Shown here: one piece after another, positions 7,632-14,106 of the stretch
Layout of the letters: each line of letters begins with the position of its first letter
Position numbering within the stretch: the first letter of the stretch is position 1
Assembly: GCA_038063195.1 (NCBI GenBank)
Contig: JBBTVO010000015.1
Coordinates: 1 to 31,190, forward strand
Length of the DNA stretch: 31,190 nt
Source of the DNA: JBBTVO01 sp038063195
Lineage (GTDB): Bacteria; Patescibacteriota; Microgenomatia; Levybacterales; UBA12049
Reading direction: 5' to 3'
Translations under genes and position numbers: made by a program
The notes under the pieces: generated by a model
Told to the model about the DNA's origin: nothing
What the model saw: only the letters and a program-made list of their open reading frames with translations
Database searches by the model: none

Positions 7632-7698
7632 TAATCTAATTAATCTAATTAATCTAATTGACCTAAATTTTTAGAAATTAGTAATTAGGATTTAGAAA
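7632..7698. repeat. 9-nt and 7-nt tandem repeats between pilB and pilT
   Basis: TAATCTAAT occurs three times in tandem (7632-7658). After a 12-nt gap come four 7-nt units, TTAGAAA, TTAGTAA, TTAGGAT and TTAGAAA (7671-7698). They fill nearly the whole 84-nt gap. No promoter and no usable Shine-Dalgarno are seen; an AGGA sits only 1 nt from the pilT ATG. Confidence 0.85.
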
Positions 7699-7708
7699 TT
7701 TTCAGGAT

Positions 7709-8776
7709 ATGGATATACAAAACCTTTTACATCTTACAGTTACGAATAAAGCTTCGGATCTTCATCTTATTCCGGGAGTTCCGCCGGCTCTTCGTATAGA
7801 CGGAGAGCTTAGATTTATATCCAACATGCCGGCCCTGTCTGTAGAGGATGTTCATGCTATGACCTTCTCTCTTATAAATCAGGGTCAGAGGGATAAATTT
7901 ATTCTTGAGAAAGAACTCGATTTCTCTTTCAATTTCGGAAGCCAGAGCGATGAGAATATAGGCAGATTCAGGGCGAATTTATATTTTCAAAAAGGTGTTA
8001 TTTGCGGAGAGTTCAGGCTTCTTGATGCCAAAATCAGAACCATAGAAGAATTGAATATGCCCAAAATTATTCATAGTTTTGCGACACTCAAGCAGGGGCT
8101 AGTTCTCGTCACTGGTCCTACCGGACACGGAAAATCAACTACGCTTGCCGCAATCATTAATGAGATAAATCAATCAAGATCGGTAAATATAATTACCATT
8201 GAAGATCCAATTGAGTATATTTATCCTCACGGAAAGAGTTTAATTTCTCAGCGGGAAATGGGTCAGGACACCAATTCCTGGGGTGCGGCCTTACGTTCGG
8301 TTCTGCGTCAGGATCCCGACGTTGTTCTCGTGGGGGAAATGAGAGATCCTGAGACGATTGCCGCAACCGTAACAATTGCCGAGACAGGTCATTTGGTTTT
8401 CTCAACACTTCATACAAATTCTGCAGCCCAAAGTATTGATAGGATAATAGACGCTTTTCCTCCTTCTCAGCAGGGGCAAATAAAAATACAGCTGTCTTCA
8501 ACTCTTAAAGGAATAATTTCTCAAAGGCTTCTCCCGCAAATATCCGGAGGACGGATTCCGGGCGTTGAGATACTTTTGGGAACGACCGCAATTACTACCA
8601 ATATAAGGGACGGTAAGACCCATCTTATAGATTCTATTATCCAAAATTCTCAGGATGTGGGGATGATTCCTCTTGAGCAGTCCCTTTCTTCTCTTGTCCT
8701 CTCAGGTGCCATAAGCCTTGAAACCGCCCGCAGTTATGCCCTAAGACAAGAAGAGCTCCTTAGACTGGTTGGCTGA
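7709..8776 (+). CDS. pilT: Type IV pilus retraction ATPase PilT
   Basis: 355 residues, usual PilT length. The N-terminal segment ASDLHLIPGVPPALRIDGEL is diagnostic. Walker A is GPTGHGKS (136-143), with His where Ser is usual. Asp box IEDPIEY, Walker B VVLVGEMRD and His box STLHTNSAAQ follow. There is no zinc motif, which separates it from PilB. It drives pilus depolymerisation and retraction. It sits between pilB and pilC, and its stop is 1 nt before the preferred pilC ATG. Confidence 0.95.
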   Translation: MDIQNLLHLTVTNKASDLHLIPGVPPALRIDGELRFISNMPALSVEDVHAMTFSLINQGQRDKFILEKELDFSFNFGSQSDENIGRFRANLYFQKGVICGEFRLLDAKIRTIEELNMPKIIHSFATLKQGLVLVTGPTGHGKSTTLAAIINEINQSRSVNIITIEDPIEYIYPHGKSLISQREMGQDTNSWGAALRSVLRQDPDVVLVGEMRDPETIAATVTIAETGHLVFSTLHTNSAAQSIDRIIDAFPPSQQGQIKIQLSSTLKGIISQRLLPQISGGRIPGVEILLGTTAITTNIRDGKTHLIDSIIQNSQDVGMIPLEQSLSSLVLSGAISLETARSYALRQEELLRLVG

Positions 8777-8777
8777 T

Positions 8778-9983
8778 ATGAAATTAAGATATAAGGCAGT
8801 TACCAAAGACAGTAAGATTGTAAGAGGTCTTGTAGAGGCCAAGGATACCGCAGAGGCAGTAAATTACCTCCGCAATAAAGAGCTCGTTCCGGTAAGTGTT
8901 ACGGAAGACAGGAGAAATGACATATCTGCCTTTATCCCTTTTTTCGGAAAAGTAAAAAAAGGAGATTTGGTCTTATTCACAAGACAGCTTTCCTCCATGC
9001 TTTCTTCGGGACTTACTCTTATTAAATCGCTTGAGATTCTCAAAGAACAGATGGTAGGCAAAGCCATGTACGAGATCATAGATAGCATTGTTTCAGACAT
9101 TGAGGAAGGGAAAAATTTTTCAAGCGCGATAGCCAAATATCCTGAGATTTTCTCTCCAATTTATGTCTCAATTATCAGATCCGCAGAGGCTTCCGGGCTT
9201 TTGGATACAGCGCTTGCGCGGATGGCAGATAATTTGGAAAAACAGGCCAAGCTCAGGAATACAATAAAAGCCGCTCTTACATATCCCGCAATAGTCATAG
9301 CTCTTATGATATTTGTTGTTTTCGTAATGATGACCGTAGTTATTCCGCAGCTTTCAGGCCTTTATGAGAGCCTGGATGTCGAGCTTCCATTTACCACAAA
9401 GATTGTAATAGGTCTTTCTCAATTTACGGTAACTTTCTGGCCTTTTATAATCGTAGGACTTATTTTGGGAATATTTCTTTTCAGGCGCTGGCATAAGACA
9501 GAGCCGGGAAAGCTTATTATGGACAACCTCCTTCTTAAAATTCCTGTTTTTGGACCGTTGCTCAAGAAATTAATTCTTACAGAGTTTTCAAGAACTCTAA
9601 GTCTTCTTATAGGAAGCGGTACTTTGGTTGTGGACTCGCTTGTGCAGACTTCAGATACGCTGGGAAATATTCATTACAGGAATGCTGTGGTTGATATCGC
9701 AAAGAAAGTGGAGAATGGCGTGACCATAGGAGATTCTATATCTTCGTATGCACTATTCCCGCCTATTCTTGTCCAGCTCGTGAAAATCGGCGAACAGACC
9801 GGAAAACTTGATGAGACCCTGATGAAAGCGTCTGAATACTTTGAAGATGAAACAGATCAGGCGGTAAAGACTCTTACTACTGCTCTTGAACCATTTATAA
9901 TGATAATCCTGGGACTTGGTGTTGCATTCCTTCTGGTGGCAGTAATAACTCCAATTTACAGTCTGATCTCAGCAATAAAATAA
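8778..9983 (+). CDS. pilC: Type IV pilus inner-membrane platform protein PilC
   Basis: 401 residues from the ATG at 8778. A TTG at 8769 would add three residues and overlap pilT, but the ATG start MKLRYKAVTKDSK matches the usual PilC beginning. Two T2SSF domains are visible: FTRQLSSMLSSGLTLIKSLEIL (about 68) and the second repeat FSRTLSLLIGSGTLVVDSL. Each is followed by the conserved ...LVQLVKIGEQTGKLDE-type helix and hydrophobic membrane segments, with the last near the C-terminus. It anchors the motor ATPases to the growing pilus. Confidence 0.95.
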   Translation: MKLRYKAVTKDSKIVRGLVEAKDTAEAVNYLRNKELVPVSVTEDRRNDISAFIPFFGKVKKGDLVLFTRQLSSMLSSGLTLIKSLEILKEQMVGKAMYEIIDSIVSDIEEGKNFSSAIAKYPEIFSPIYVSIIRSAEASGLLDTALARMADNLEKQAKLRNTIKAALTYPAIVIALMIFVVFVMMTVVIPQLSGLYESLDVELPFTTKIVIGLSQFTVTFWPFIIVGLILGIFLFRRWHKTEPGKLIMDNLLLKIPVFGPLLKKLILTEFSRTLSLLIGSGTLVVDSLVQTSDTLGNIHYRNAVVDIAKKVENGVTIGDSISSYALFPPILVQLVKIGEQTGKLDETLMKASEYFEDETDQAVKTLTTALEPFIMIILGLGVAFLLVAVITPIYSLISAIK

Positions 9984-9988
9984 GACAG

Positions 9989-10070
9989 CAACTAGTAGTT
10001 AGCGACTAGCCACTAGAAAATTAGTTTGGTGAGAATTAAATTCTAATCGCTAGTTGCTAGTGGCTAATTG
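9989..10070. repeat. Two inverted arrays of 7-nt units between pilC and the first prepilin
   Basis: The left array is CAACTAG, TAGTTAG, CGACTAG, CCACTAG (9989-10016). The right array is CTAATCG, CTAGTTG, CTAGTGG, CTAATTG (10043-10070). They face each other as an imperfect inverted repeat around an AT-rich middle. The 26319-26346 array uses the same units, and part of this gap otherwise holds only the putative promoter at its end. Confidence 0.85.
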
Positions 10071-10094
10071 CTTTCCTGAAGCTATTTCCCCCTC

Positions 10095-10127
10095 TTGACA
10101 TCCCCTTTTATTTTTGTCTTAATTAAT
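10095..10127 (+). promoter_or_regulatory. Probable promoter of the first prepilin gene
   Basis: A perfect -35 TTGACA lies at 10095-10100. The -10 is ambiguous in TTAATTAAT (10119-10127), just before the ATG at 10134. The TTG of this box opens a longer in-frame reading, but it is better read as promoter than as start codon. No Shine-Dalgarno is present. Confidence 0.5.
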
Positions 10128-10133
10128 TCATAC

Positions 10134-10697
10134 ATGAAAAGACTGCTCAGTAAGTTTTCTTCGGCAAAAGGTTTTATCCAGCACCAGCTTCGAAGAAGTG
10201 GTGCGGGATTCACCCTCATCGAACTTCTCATAGTTATTGCAATTTTGGGTGTTTTGGCAACAGTTCTTATTGCCTTGCTTGATCCGGGAGATAAAATAAA
10301 AGCTGCAAGCGATACAAAAGTTCTGCAAGACGTTCGCGAGATTTATGGGGCAAACCAGCGATATATGGTTCAAAACAGCGCTTCTATTGGAACATTAGAA
10401 ACACCAGCAGCTCCTGGAACATTAGTGACATCTGGAGAGCTTAAAGTTGTACCAGTTCCGCCAACTGGCTATGGAGCAGCATATGGCTATACTACAATTA
10501 CTACAGCAGGAGTAACTGATGTGGCTGTTTCAGGTCAAATCCAATCAAAAGGAGCAATTTCTAAATCAACTGTTGCAAATACTATCGGCGGAACAGCATG
10601 TACCGGTGGTGCACAAGTTTGCTACGTTGTACAGACACAGAATAAATCCTGCTACAAACCAGCAGCAGCTCCCCTAGCTACTGAAGCCTGTCCATAA
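10134..10697 (+). CDS. Type IV prepilin (candidate major pilin) with repeat-containing leader
   Basis: 187 residues. A long basic leader MKRLLSKFSSAKGF... ends in Gly before FTLIELLIVIAILGVLA, the class III signal with Glu at +5 and an N-terminal membrane/assembly helix. The mature part is a small Thr/Ala/Gly-rich globular domain with Cys residues near the C-terminus (ACTGG, VCYVV, SCYKP, EACP). It is cleaved by PilD and polymerised by PilB/PilC. The leader holds a 12-residue insertion at 15-26 (IQHQLRRSGAGF) that duplicates the GF of the cleavage site. It lies upstream of, and convergent with, the RAYT gene. Calling it the major pilin is inferred from position only. Confidence 0.85.
   Translation: MKRLLSKFSSAKGFIQHQLRRSGAGFTLIELLIVIAILGVLATVLIALLDPGDKIKAASDTKVLQDVREIYGANQRYMVQNSASIGTLETPAAPGTLVTSGELKVVPVPPTGYGAAYGYTTITTAGVTDVAVSGQIQSKGAISKSTVANTIGGTACTGGAQVCYVVQTQNKSCYKPAAAPLATEACP
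10176..10211. repeat. 36-nt palindromic insertion in prepilin leader, copy 1
   Basis: Exactly 12 codons lie between the ancestral-looking AKGF and TLIELL. The element contains GCACC (10181-10185) and GGTGC (10200-10204) as stem arms around AGCTTCGAAG. The 18-nt string CCAGCACCAGCTTCGAAG is identical at 14141-14158. Confidence 0.85.
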
Positions 10698-10738
10698 AAA
10701 CCTGACATCCTAGAGCTTCTTTACTCTTCTTCTTCTTA

Positions 10739-10753
10739 CGAGGTCGGACCTCG
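10739..10753. repeat. RAYT-type palindrome CGAGGTC-G-GACCTCG, downstream of the RAYT gene
   Basis: Perfect 7-bp arms, 24 nt beyond the RAYT stop codon, in the 79-nt gap between convergent genes. With the copy at 11480-11496 it brackets the transposase gene. No T-run follows on either strand, so it is not a standard terminator. Confidence 0.85.
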
Positions 10754-10776
10754 CAGGCGCTCGTAGACACGGAAAA

Positions 10777-11463
10777 CTAGTCAATAGTTAGCTCCCTAAG
10801 TACTTCCTCAGAATTTTCCAGATAATCTTCCACGAAGCTTTGATAAGATAGTAGATCTTTCGGGTTCTGTTTCTGAGCAGTTTTAAAAAAGGAAAGAATC
10901 TCTTCGGGAAAAAGCCAATCCACCTTCTTCCTTCCTAAATACCTGCTATAGCTTGAATATGGATACTTAACAAGGTCGGACCTTGTATAACCTAAATCTA
11001 AAGGATTTACATGAATATAGCGCGTAAGATGCAGTAGGTAAGATTCCCCTTCTATAAGCACGGCTTTATATTTTCCTGTAAAAAGCGGACCGGTTCTTTT
11101 ATATTTTTTATTAAAGTAGATAACGTAGCTATTTGAGAGTGCTCTCATAATATCCGTAATTGCCTCTTTTGTAGCTTGCTTAATCATTAAGTGAAAATGG
11201 TTCGGCATTAGACAATAACTTACAAGCTGGATTTTCTCGTGTAAATCGGTTCTGTAGCGAGGATTACGAGGTCCGACCTTGTTTTTCTTATTTTCCTCAA
11301 CTGCTTCCTCTTTTGGAGGAGGCACTAAATATCTTTTTAGCAAACCTAGGAAAACAGCATAATCTTTTTCATCGATAAATATATTTTTTTTGTCAATGCC
11401 ACGATTATAGATATGATAAAAACTATTTTCTACATAAAGCTTTATGGAATTCCTGGAAGGCAT
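10777..11463 (-). CDS. REP-associated tyrosine transposase (RAYT, Y1/IS200-like HUH nuclease)
   Basis: 228 residues. The metal-binding HUH motif is MPNHFHLMIK (H89, H91) and the catalytic Tyr is in LTRYIHVNPLDLG (Y149). The family start ENSFYHIYNRGIDKKNIF and the GPLFTGKYKAVLI segment are clear. RAYTs nick single-stranded REP hairpins and are linked to their spread. The gene is bracketed by the palindromes at 10739 and 11480. It contains two more, one giving TRSDL (160-164) and one giving NKVGPRN (61-67) inside an unusual charged insertion (about 48-75). It sits antisense inside the pilus locus. Confidence 0.92.
   Translation of the reverse strand: MPSRNSIKLYVENSFYHIYNRGIDKKNIFIDEKDYAVFLGLLKRYLVPPPKEEAVEENKKNKVGPRNPRYRTDLHEKIQLVSYCLMPNHFHLMIKQATKEAITDIMRALSNSYVIYFNKKYKRTGPLFTGKYKAVLIEGESYLLHLTRYIHVNPLDLGYTRSDLVKYPYSSYSRYLGRKKVDWLFPEEILSFFKTAQKQNPKDLLSYQSFVEDYLENSEEVLRELTID
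10970..10986. repeat. RAYT-type palindrome, inside the RAYT gene (TRSDL frame)
   Basis: Perfect 8-bp arms ACAAGGTC/GACCTTGT around G. On the coding strand it encodes TRSDL just after the catalytic YIHVNP motif, in the same phase as the copies in the aminotransferase and hydrolase genes. Confidence 0.9.
11266..11282. repeat. RAYT-type palindrome, inside the RAYT gene (second frame)
   Basis: Arms ACGAGGTC/GACCTTGT around C, with one G-T wobble. Its central base shows that it lies in the opposite orientation to the other copies. It encodes part of NKVGPRN in the insertion before the HUH motif. Confidence 0.8.
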
Positions 11464-11468
11464 GTTCT

Positions 11469-11499
11469 ATTATAATTTTACAAGGTCGGACCTTGTCAA
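11469..11499 (-). promoter_or_regulatory. Promoter of the RAYT gene, with the REP-like palindrome as spacer
   Basis: On the minus strand TTGACA (11494-11499), a 19-nt spacer and TATAAT (11469-11474) precede the ATG, with 5 nt between the -10 and the start. The spacer is largely the palindrome at 11480-11496. A protein binding that palindrome would compete with RNA polymerase. The spacer is 2 nt longer than ideal. Confidence 0.6.
11480..11496. repeat. RAYT-type palindrome between divergent RAYT and pilD genes
   Basis: Perfect 8-bp arms ACAAGGTC/GACCTTGT around G. It lies 16 nt upstream of the RAYT start and 29 nt upstream of the pilD start. Confidence 0.9.
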
Positions 11500-11510
11500 G
11501 TGTGAGTTTG

Positions 11511-11519
11511 TGATATGTT
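11511..11519 (+). promoter_or_regulatory. Extended -10 promoter of pilD, predicted leaderless
   Basis: The plus strand reads TGATATGTT (TGn plus a 4/6 -10), ending 6 nt before the pilD ATG. A TTGTCA at 11493-11498 could be a -35 with a short 15-nt spacer. The RAYT insertion separates pilD from pilBTC, so a local promoter would be needed. Confidence 0.45.
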
Positions 11520-11525
11520 TTAATT

Positions 11526-12386
11526 ATGGTGTTATTTGCTTTGCTTCTTTTTGTTCTGGGCGTATGCATCGGAAGCTTTCTTAATGTCCTAATAGACAGA
11601 CTGCCTCACGATGAGTCACCTTTTGGCGGAAGATCATATTGTGACAGATGCAAGAAAACTCTCAGGTGGTATGATATGATTCCCCTGCTTTCTTTTGTTT
11701 TGCTCGGGGGAAAATGCAGAGATTGTAAATCCTCTATTTCCTTTTATTATCTTCTGGTCGAATTTGTTACGGGAATAATGTTTATTGCCGTATACGCATA
11801 CGGTCTACAGACTACGGACTACGGCTTGCTCAGTATTTCAACAATAGAACAATTTAGCAATGGAGCAATTGATTATCTTTACTATCTTCTCATCATCTGT
11901 TCTCTGATAGTTGTTTTCTTCGCAGATATCAAATACGGTATTATTCCAGACGCAGTGCTCTACCCTGCCATAGCGCTTTCTATCATCTACCATCTATCAT
12001 TTATCATTTTGGGTTCCAGCAATTTAGCAATGCAGCAATCAGGCAATATATTATTGAATTATCTTTTCTCCGGTTTTATAACCTGTACTTTCTTTTTGTT
12101 TCTTCACATCATAACCCGCGGAAAGGGAATGGGATTTGGAGATGTGAAGCTATCGTTTCTCATGGGACTTTTCCTGGGGTTTCCCCAGATACTCATAGCC
12201 CTGTATGTAGCTTTCTTGACAGGCGCGGTAATTGGTCTCATACTAATTATATGGCGGAAAAAGAAGCTATCGGGAGGTACGATTCCGTTCGGGCCTTTTT
12301 TGGTTTTCGGGGCATTAATAAGTTTGTTTTTCGGAAACTCGATACTAAAAATAGTGTTGGGTTCACTCTCATTGAACTTCTTGTAG
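11526..12386 (+). CDS. pilD: Prepilin peptidase PilD (A24 family)
   Basis: 286 residues with several membrane helices. The N-terminal methylase-type domain has GSFLNVLIDRLP and two CxxC pairs (C39/C42, C64/C67). The two catalytic Asp are in ADIKYGIIPD (D134) and GFGDVKLS (D206). It cleaves the class III leader at Gly-Phe and N-methylates the new N-terminus in the membrane. Two low-complexity stretches are encoded by short tandem repeats: residues 93-116, within or beside a loop, and 152-176. The last 46 codons overlap the next prepilin gene in another frame. Confidence 0.95.
   Translation: MVLFALLLFVLGVCIGSFLNVLIDRLPHDESPFGGRSYCDRCKKTLRWYDMIPLLSFVLLGGKCRDCKSSISFYYLLVEFVTGIMFIAVYAYGLQTTDYGLLSISTIEQFSNGAIDYLYYLLIICSLIVVFFADIKYGIIPDAVLYPAIALSIIYHLSFIILGSSNLAMQQSGNILLNYLFSGFITCTFFLFLHIITRGKGMGFGDVKLSFLMGLFLGFPQILIALYVAFLTGAVIGLILIIWRKKKLSGGTIPFGPFLVFGALISLFFGNSILKIVLGSLSLNFL
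11802..11873. repeat. 7-nt array followed by 8-nt array inside pilD (first pair)
   Basis: GGTCTAC, AGACTAC, GGACTAC (11802-11822) form a 7-nt series. Twenty nt later CAATAGAA, CAATTTAG, CAATGGAG, CAATTGAT (11842-11873) form an 8-nt series. They encode GLQTTDYGLL and TIEQFSNGAI. Confidence 0.8.
11980..12051. repeat. 7-nt array followed by 8-nt array inside pilD (second pair)
   Basis: CTATCAT, CTACCAT, CTATCAT, TTATCAT (11980-12007) are 7-nt units. CAATTTAG, CAATGCAG, CAATCAGG, CAATATAT (12020-12051) are 8-nt units. The unit CAATTTAG is shared with the first pair. They encode SIIYHLSFII and SNLAMQQSGNI. Confidence 0.8.
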
Positions 12387-12991
12387 TAATTGCAGTGCTG
12401 TCTATTCTGGCTGTAGTGATCATAACTATGATAAATCCCAGTGCGCAATTTCAAAAGGCAAATGATGCAAGAAGAAAATCCGACCTTGCTCAACTCCAAA
12501 AAGTTCTCGAAAATTATTACAGCGATAAAGGCCGATATCCCTATTCAACAGGTAGAGATGGATTTTGGGCGCAAGGGTCTTGTATCGCCTTGGGAGAGCC
12601 TGGTCCACCCAGAGCATATAGAATAGCGGCAGCATTAGATATTTCTGGTAATGCAACCGATTGTGTAGGCTGGGGGACAACGTGGACTGCATACGAGACA
12701 AAGATTCCAAAAGATCCGGTTTCATCCAATAAGTACACATATTCAGTATCAAGCGATGGACAAATTTATTATCTATATGCGCATCTAGAGAGAGGATATA
12801 GAGATAAGCAGAACTGCTGTCCTGCTGCTTCTCAGGTCGATGGATGTACCTGTTTGCACACGACAGGGAGTGACGAATCAGCTGGTGATACAGTTGATCA
12901 GTGGGTATGCGCAGCTAATGGTCAATGGTTTAATCATTTAAATTCTGAGGTTTGCAATTACGGTGTGTCAAGCTCAAATACAAGACCGTGA
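12251..12991 (+). CDS. Type IV prepilin-like protein, Cys-rich, overlapping pilD
   Basis: 246 residues. A 37-residue leader ends ...LDTKNSVG before FTLIELLVVIAVLSILA (Glu at +5). The mature part has the pseudopilin motif NDARRKSDLAQLQKVLENYY, GRYP, and a C-terminal region rich in Cys (QNCCPAA, GCTCLH, CNYGVSS). The only ATG in this frame before the signal is at 12251, inside pilD, giving a 136-nt overlap. No other ATG, GTG or TTG lies between it and the cleavage site. A rare ATT at 12314 is the only alternative. It is a close relative of the next gene. Confidence 0.8.
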   Translation: MAEKEAIGRYDSVRAFFGFRGINKFVFRKLDTKNSVGFTLIELLVVIAVLSILAVVIITMINPSAQFQKANDARRKSDLAQLQKVLENYYSDKGRYPYSTGRDGFWAQGSCIALGEPGPPRAYRIAAALDISGNATDCVGWGTTWTAYETKIPKDPVSSNKYTYSVSSDGQIYYLYAHLERGYRDKQNCCPAASQVDGCTCLHTTGSDESAGDTVDQWVCAANGQWFNHLNSEVCNYGVSSSNTRP

Positions 12992-12999
12992 TAAAAATA

Positions 13000-13078
13000 A
13001 GAATTATGAATCATGAATTAAGAATTAAGGAAGGACTCAAATACAAGCTAATCGCTATACGCTATATGTTAAAAAGTA
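13000..13078. repeat. Heptad arrays encoding the leader of the second minor prepilin
   Basis: The first array is AGAATTA, TGAATCA, TGAATTA, AGAATTA (13000-13027). The second is CAAGCTA, ATCGCTA, TACGCTA, TATGTTA, AAAAGTA (13044-13078). The same two-part arrangement occurs at 15167-15248. Confidence 0.85.
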
Positions 13079-13554
13079 GTAAAGGATTTACTTTGGTTGA
13101 GCTTATATTGGTAATTGCGGTATTGTCTATTATGGCTGTAGTGCTCATTAATCTCACAAATCCCGTTGAACAGATTCGGAAGGCAAATGACGCGAGAAGA
13201 AAATCCGACCTTGCGCAAATACAAAAGACTCTTGAAGCATATCTCAATGATAATGGTAGATATCCCGGTAGTTCTGCAGATTATAAAATAAGTCCTGCTG
13301 GTACAGACGTTAATTGGGGCACAACTTGGACTGCCTATAAGACAGCAATACCTTCGGATCCATCCTCCTCGAGGTATTATGTATATTATTCTAATTCTAT
13401 AGGGCAATCATATTGGCTTTATACATCGCTTGAAAGAGGTGGTAAAGATCCTCAGGCATGTTATAGTAGTGGCGCTGTTTGTGCAAATGCTGGCACAGCT
13501 AATTGCGGAGGAACGTGTAATTATGGAGTATCAAGTCCAAATACTAGCCCGTAA
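13006..13554 (+). CDS. Type IV prepilin-like protein with repeat-encoded leader (MNHELRIK)
   Basis: 182 residues from the ATG at 13006. The leader is MNHELRIKEG... to KSSKG, then FTLVELILVIAVLSIMA (Glu at +5). The pseudopilin motif NDARRKSDLAQIQKTLEAYL, NGRYP, several C-terminal Cys and the tail CNYGVSSPNTSP follow. The preceding prepilin ends CNYGVSSSNTRP, so the two look like a tandem duplication. An internal ATG at 13066 (MLKSSKG) would give a shorter, standard leader. The 13006 start is favoured only because two other prepilins here begin the same way. Confidence 0.8.
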   Translation: MNHELRIKEGLKYKLIAIRYMLKSSKGFTLVELILVIAVLSIMAVVLINLTNPVEQIRKANDARRKSDLAQIQKTLEAYLNDNGRYPGSSADYKISPAGTDVNWGTTWTAYKTAIPSDPSSSRYYVYYSNSIGQSYWLYTSLERGGKDPQACYSSGAVCANAGTANCGGTCNYGVSSPNTSP

Positions 13555-13586
13555 GACTTGAATCATGTACTATATATCTAGTACCA

Positions 13587-13628
13587 AAAATTATGAATTA
13601 TGAATTATGAATTAAGAATTAAGAATAG
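13587..13628. repeat. Heptad array at the start of the third minor prepilin
   Basis: Six 7-nt units: AAAATTA, TGAATTA three times, AGAATTA, AGAATAG. The array contains ATGs in all three frames (13593, 13600, 13607). Only the one at 13600 opens the prepilin frame. Confidence 0.9.
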
Positions 13629-14106
13629 ATTGGGAAAAGGCTTCACCCTCATTGAGCTATTGATAGTTATTGTGATAATTGGTGTTCTATCAGCAATTCT
13701 TATGGCAAATTTCGTAGGAGTAAGACAAAGAGCCCGTGATGCCCAGAGAAAGTCAGATCTCAGGCAAATTCAATCAGCCCTTGAGCTATATAGAGCTGAT
13801 GTCGGAAATTATCCCCTAGCTTCTCCCGGAATATATTCGACTAGTTGTCCTACCTCGGGTCCATTTATTACAGCGGCTTATATGCAAAAAGTTCCATGCG
13901 ATTCAAGTCCTAATGGATCTACATACGCGCCATATGGAACTACACCAAATAGCGCAGGGAATTACATTTACACTGCAGGTTTATCGGGAAACAATAATAC
14001 CTACTACCTCTATGCCTGTCTTGAAAATACAAATGACAATGATCCAAATATAATTTCCGGAACTGAATGTGGATCAAGAGATATATACAGACTTTCCAAT
14101 CCATGA
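13600..14106 (+). CDS. Type IV prepilin-like protein (MNYELRIK leader)
   Basis: 168 residues. The leader MNYELRIKNRLGKG (14 residues) precedes FTLIELLIVIVIIGVLSAIL with Glu at +5. RARDAQRKSDLRQIQSALELY and GNYP are typical pseudopilin features, and the C-terminal half has paired Cys (STSCPTSG, YACLEN, GTECGS). It probably serves as a minor pilin. Its stop overlaps the next gene's start as ATGA. Confidence 0.85.
   Translation: MNYELRIKNRLGKGFTLIELLIVIVIIGVLSAILMANFVGVRQRARDAQRKSDLRQIQSALELYRADVGNYPLASPGIYSTSCPTSGPFITAAYMQKVPCDSSPNGSTYAPYGTTPNSAGNYIYTAGLSGNNNTYYLYACLENTNDNDPNIISGTECGSRDIYRLSNP

Noticed and set aside
9989..10070. CRISPR-like array from the repeated ACTAG units
   Set aside because: Units are 7 nt without spacers, degenerate, and there are no cas genes.
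10095..10133. TTG start for the first prepilin, 13 codons upstream
   Set aside because: The TTG is the first half of a perfect TTGACA -35 box, and the residues it would add are hydrophobic, not leader-like.
12478..13212. TCCGACCTTG, half of the RAYT palindrome, in two prepilin genes (12478 and 13203)
   Set aside because: It encodes KSDLA within the widely conserved pseudopilin motif ARRKSDLxQ, and the other palindrome arm is absent. Shared codons explain it.
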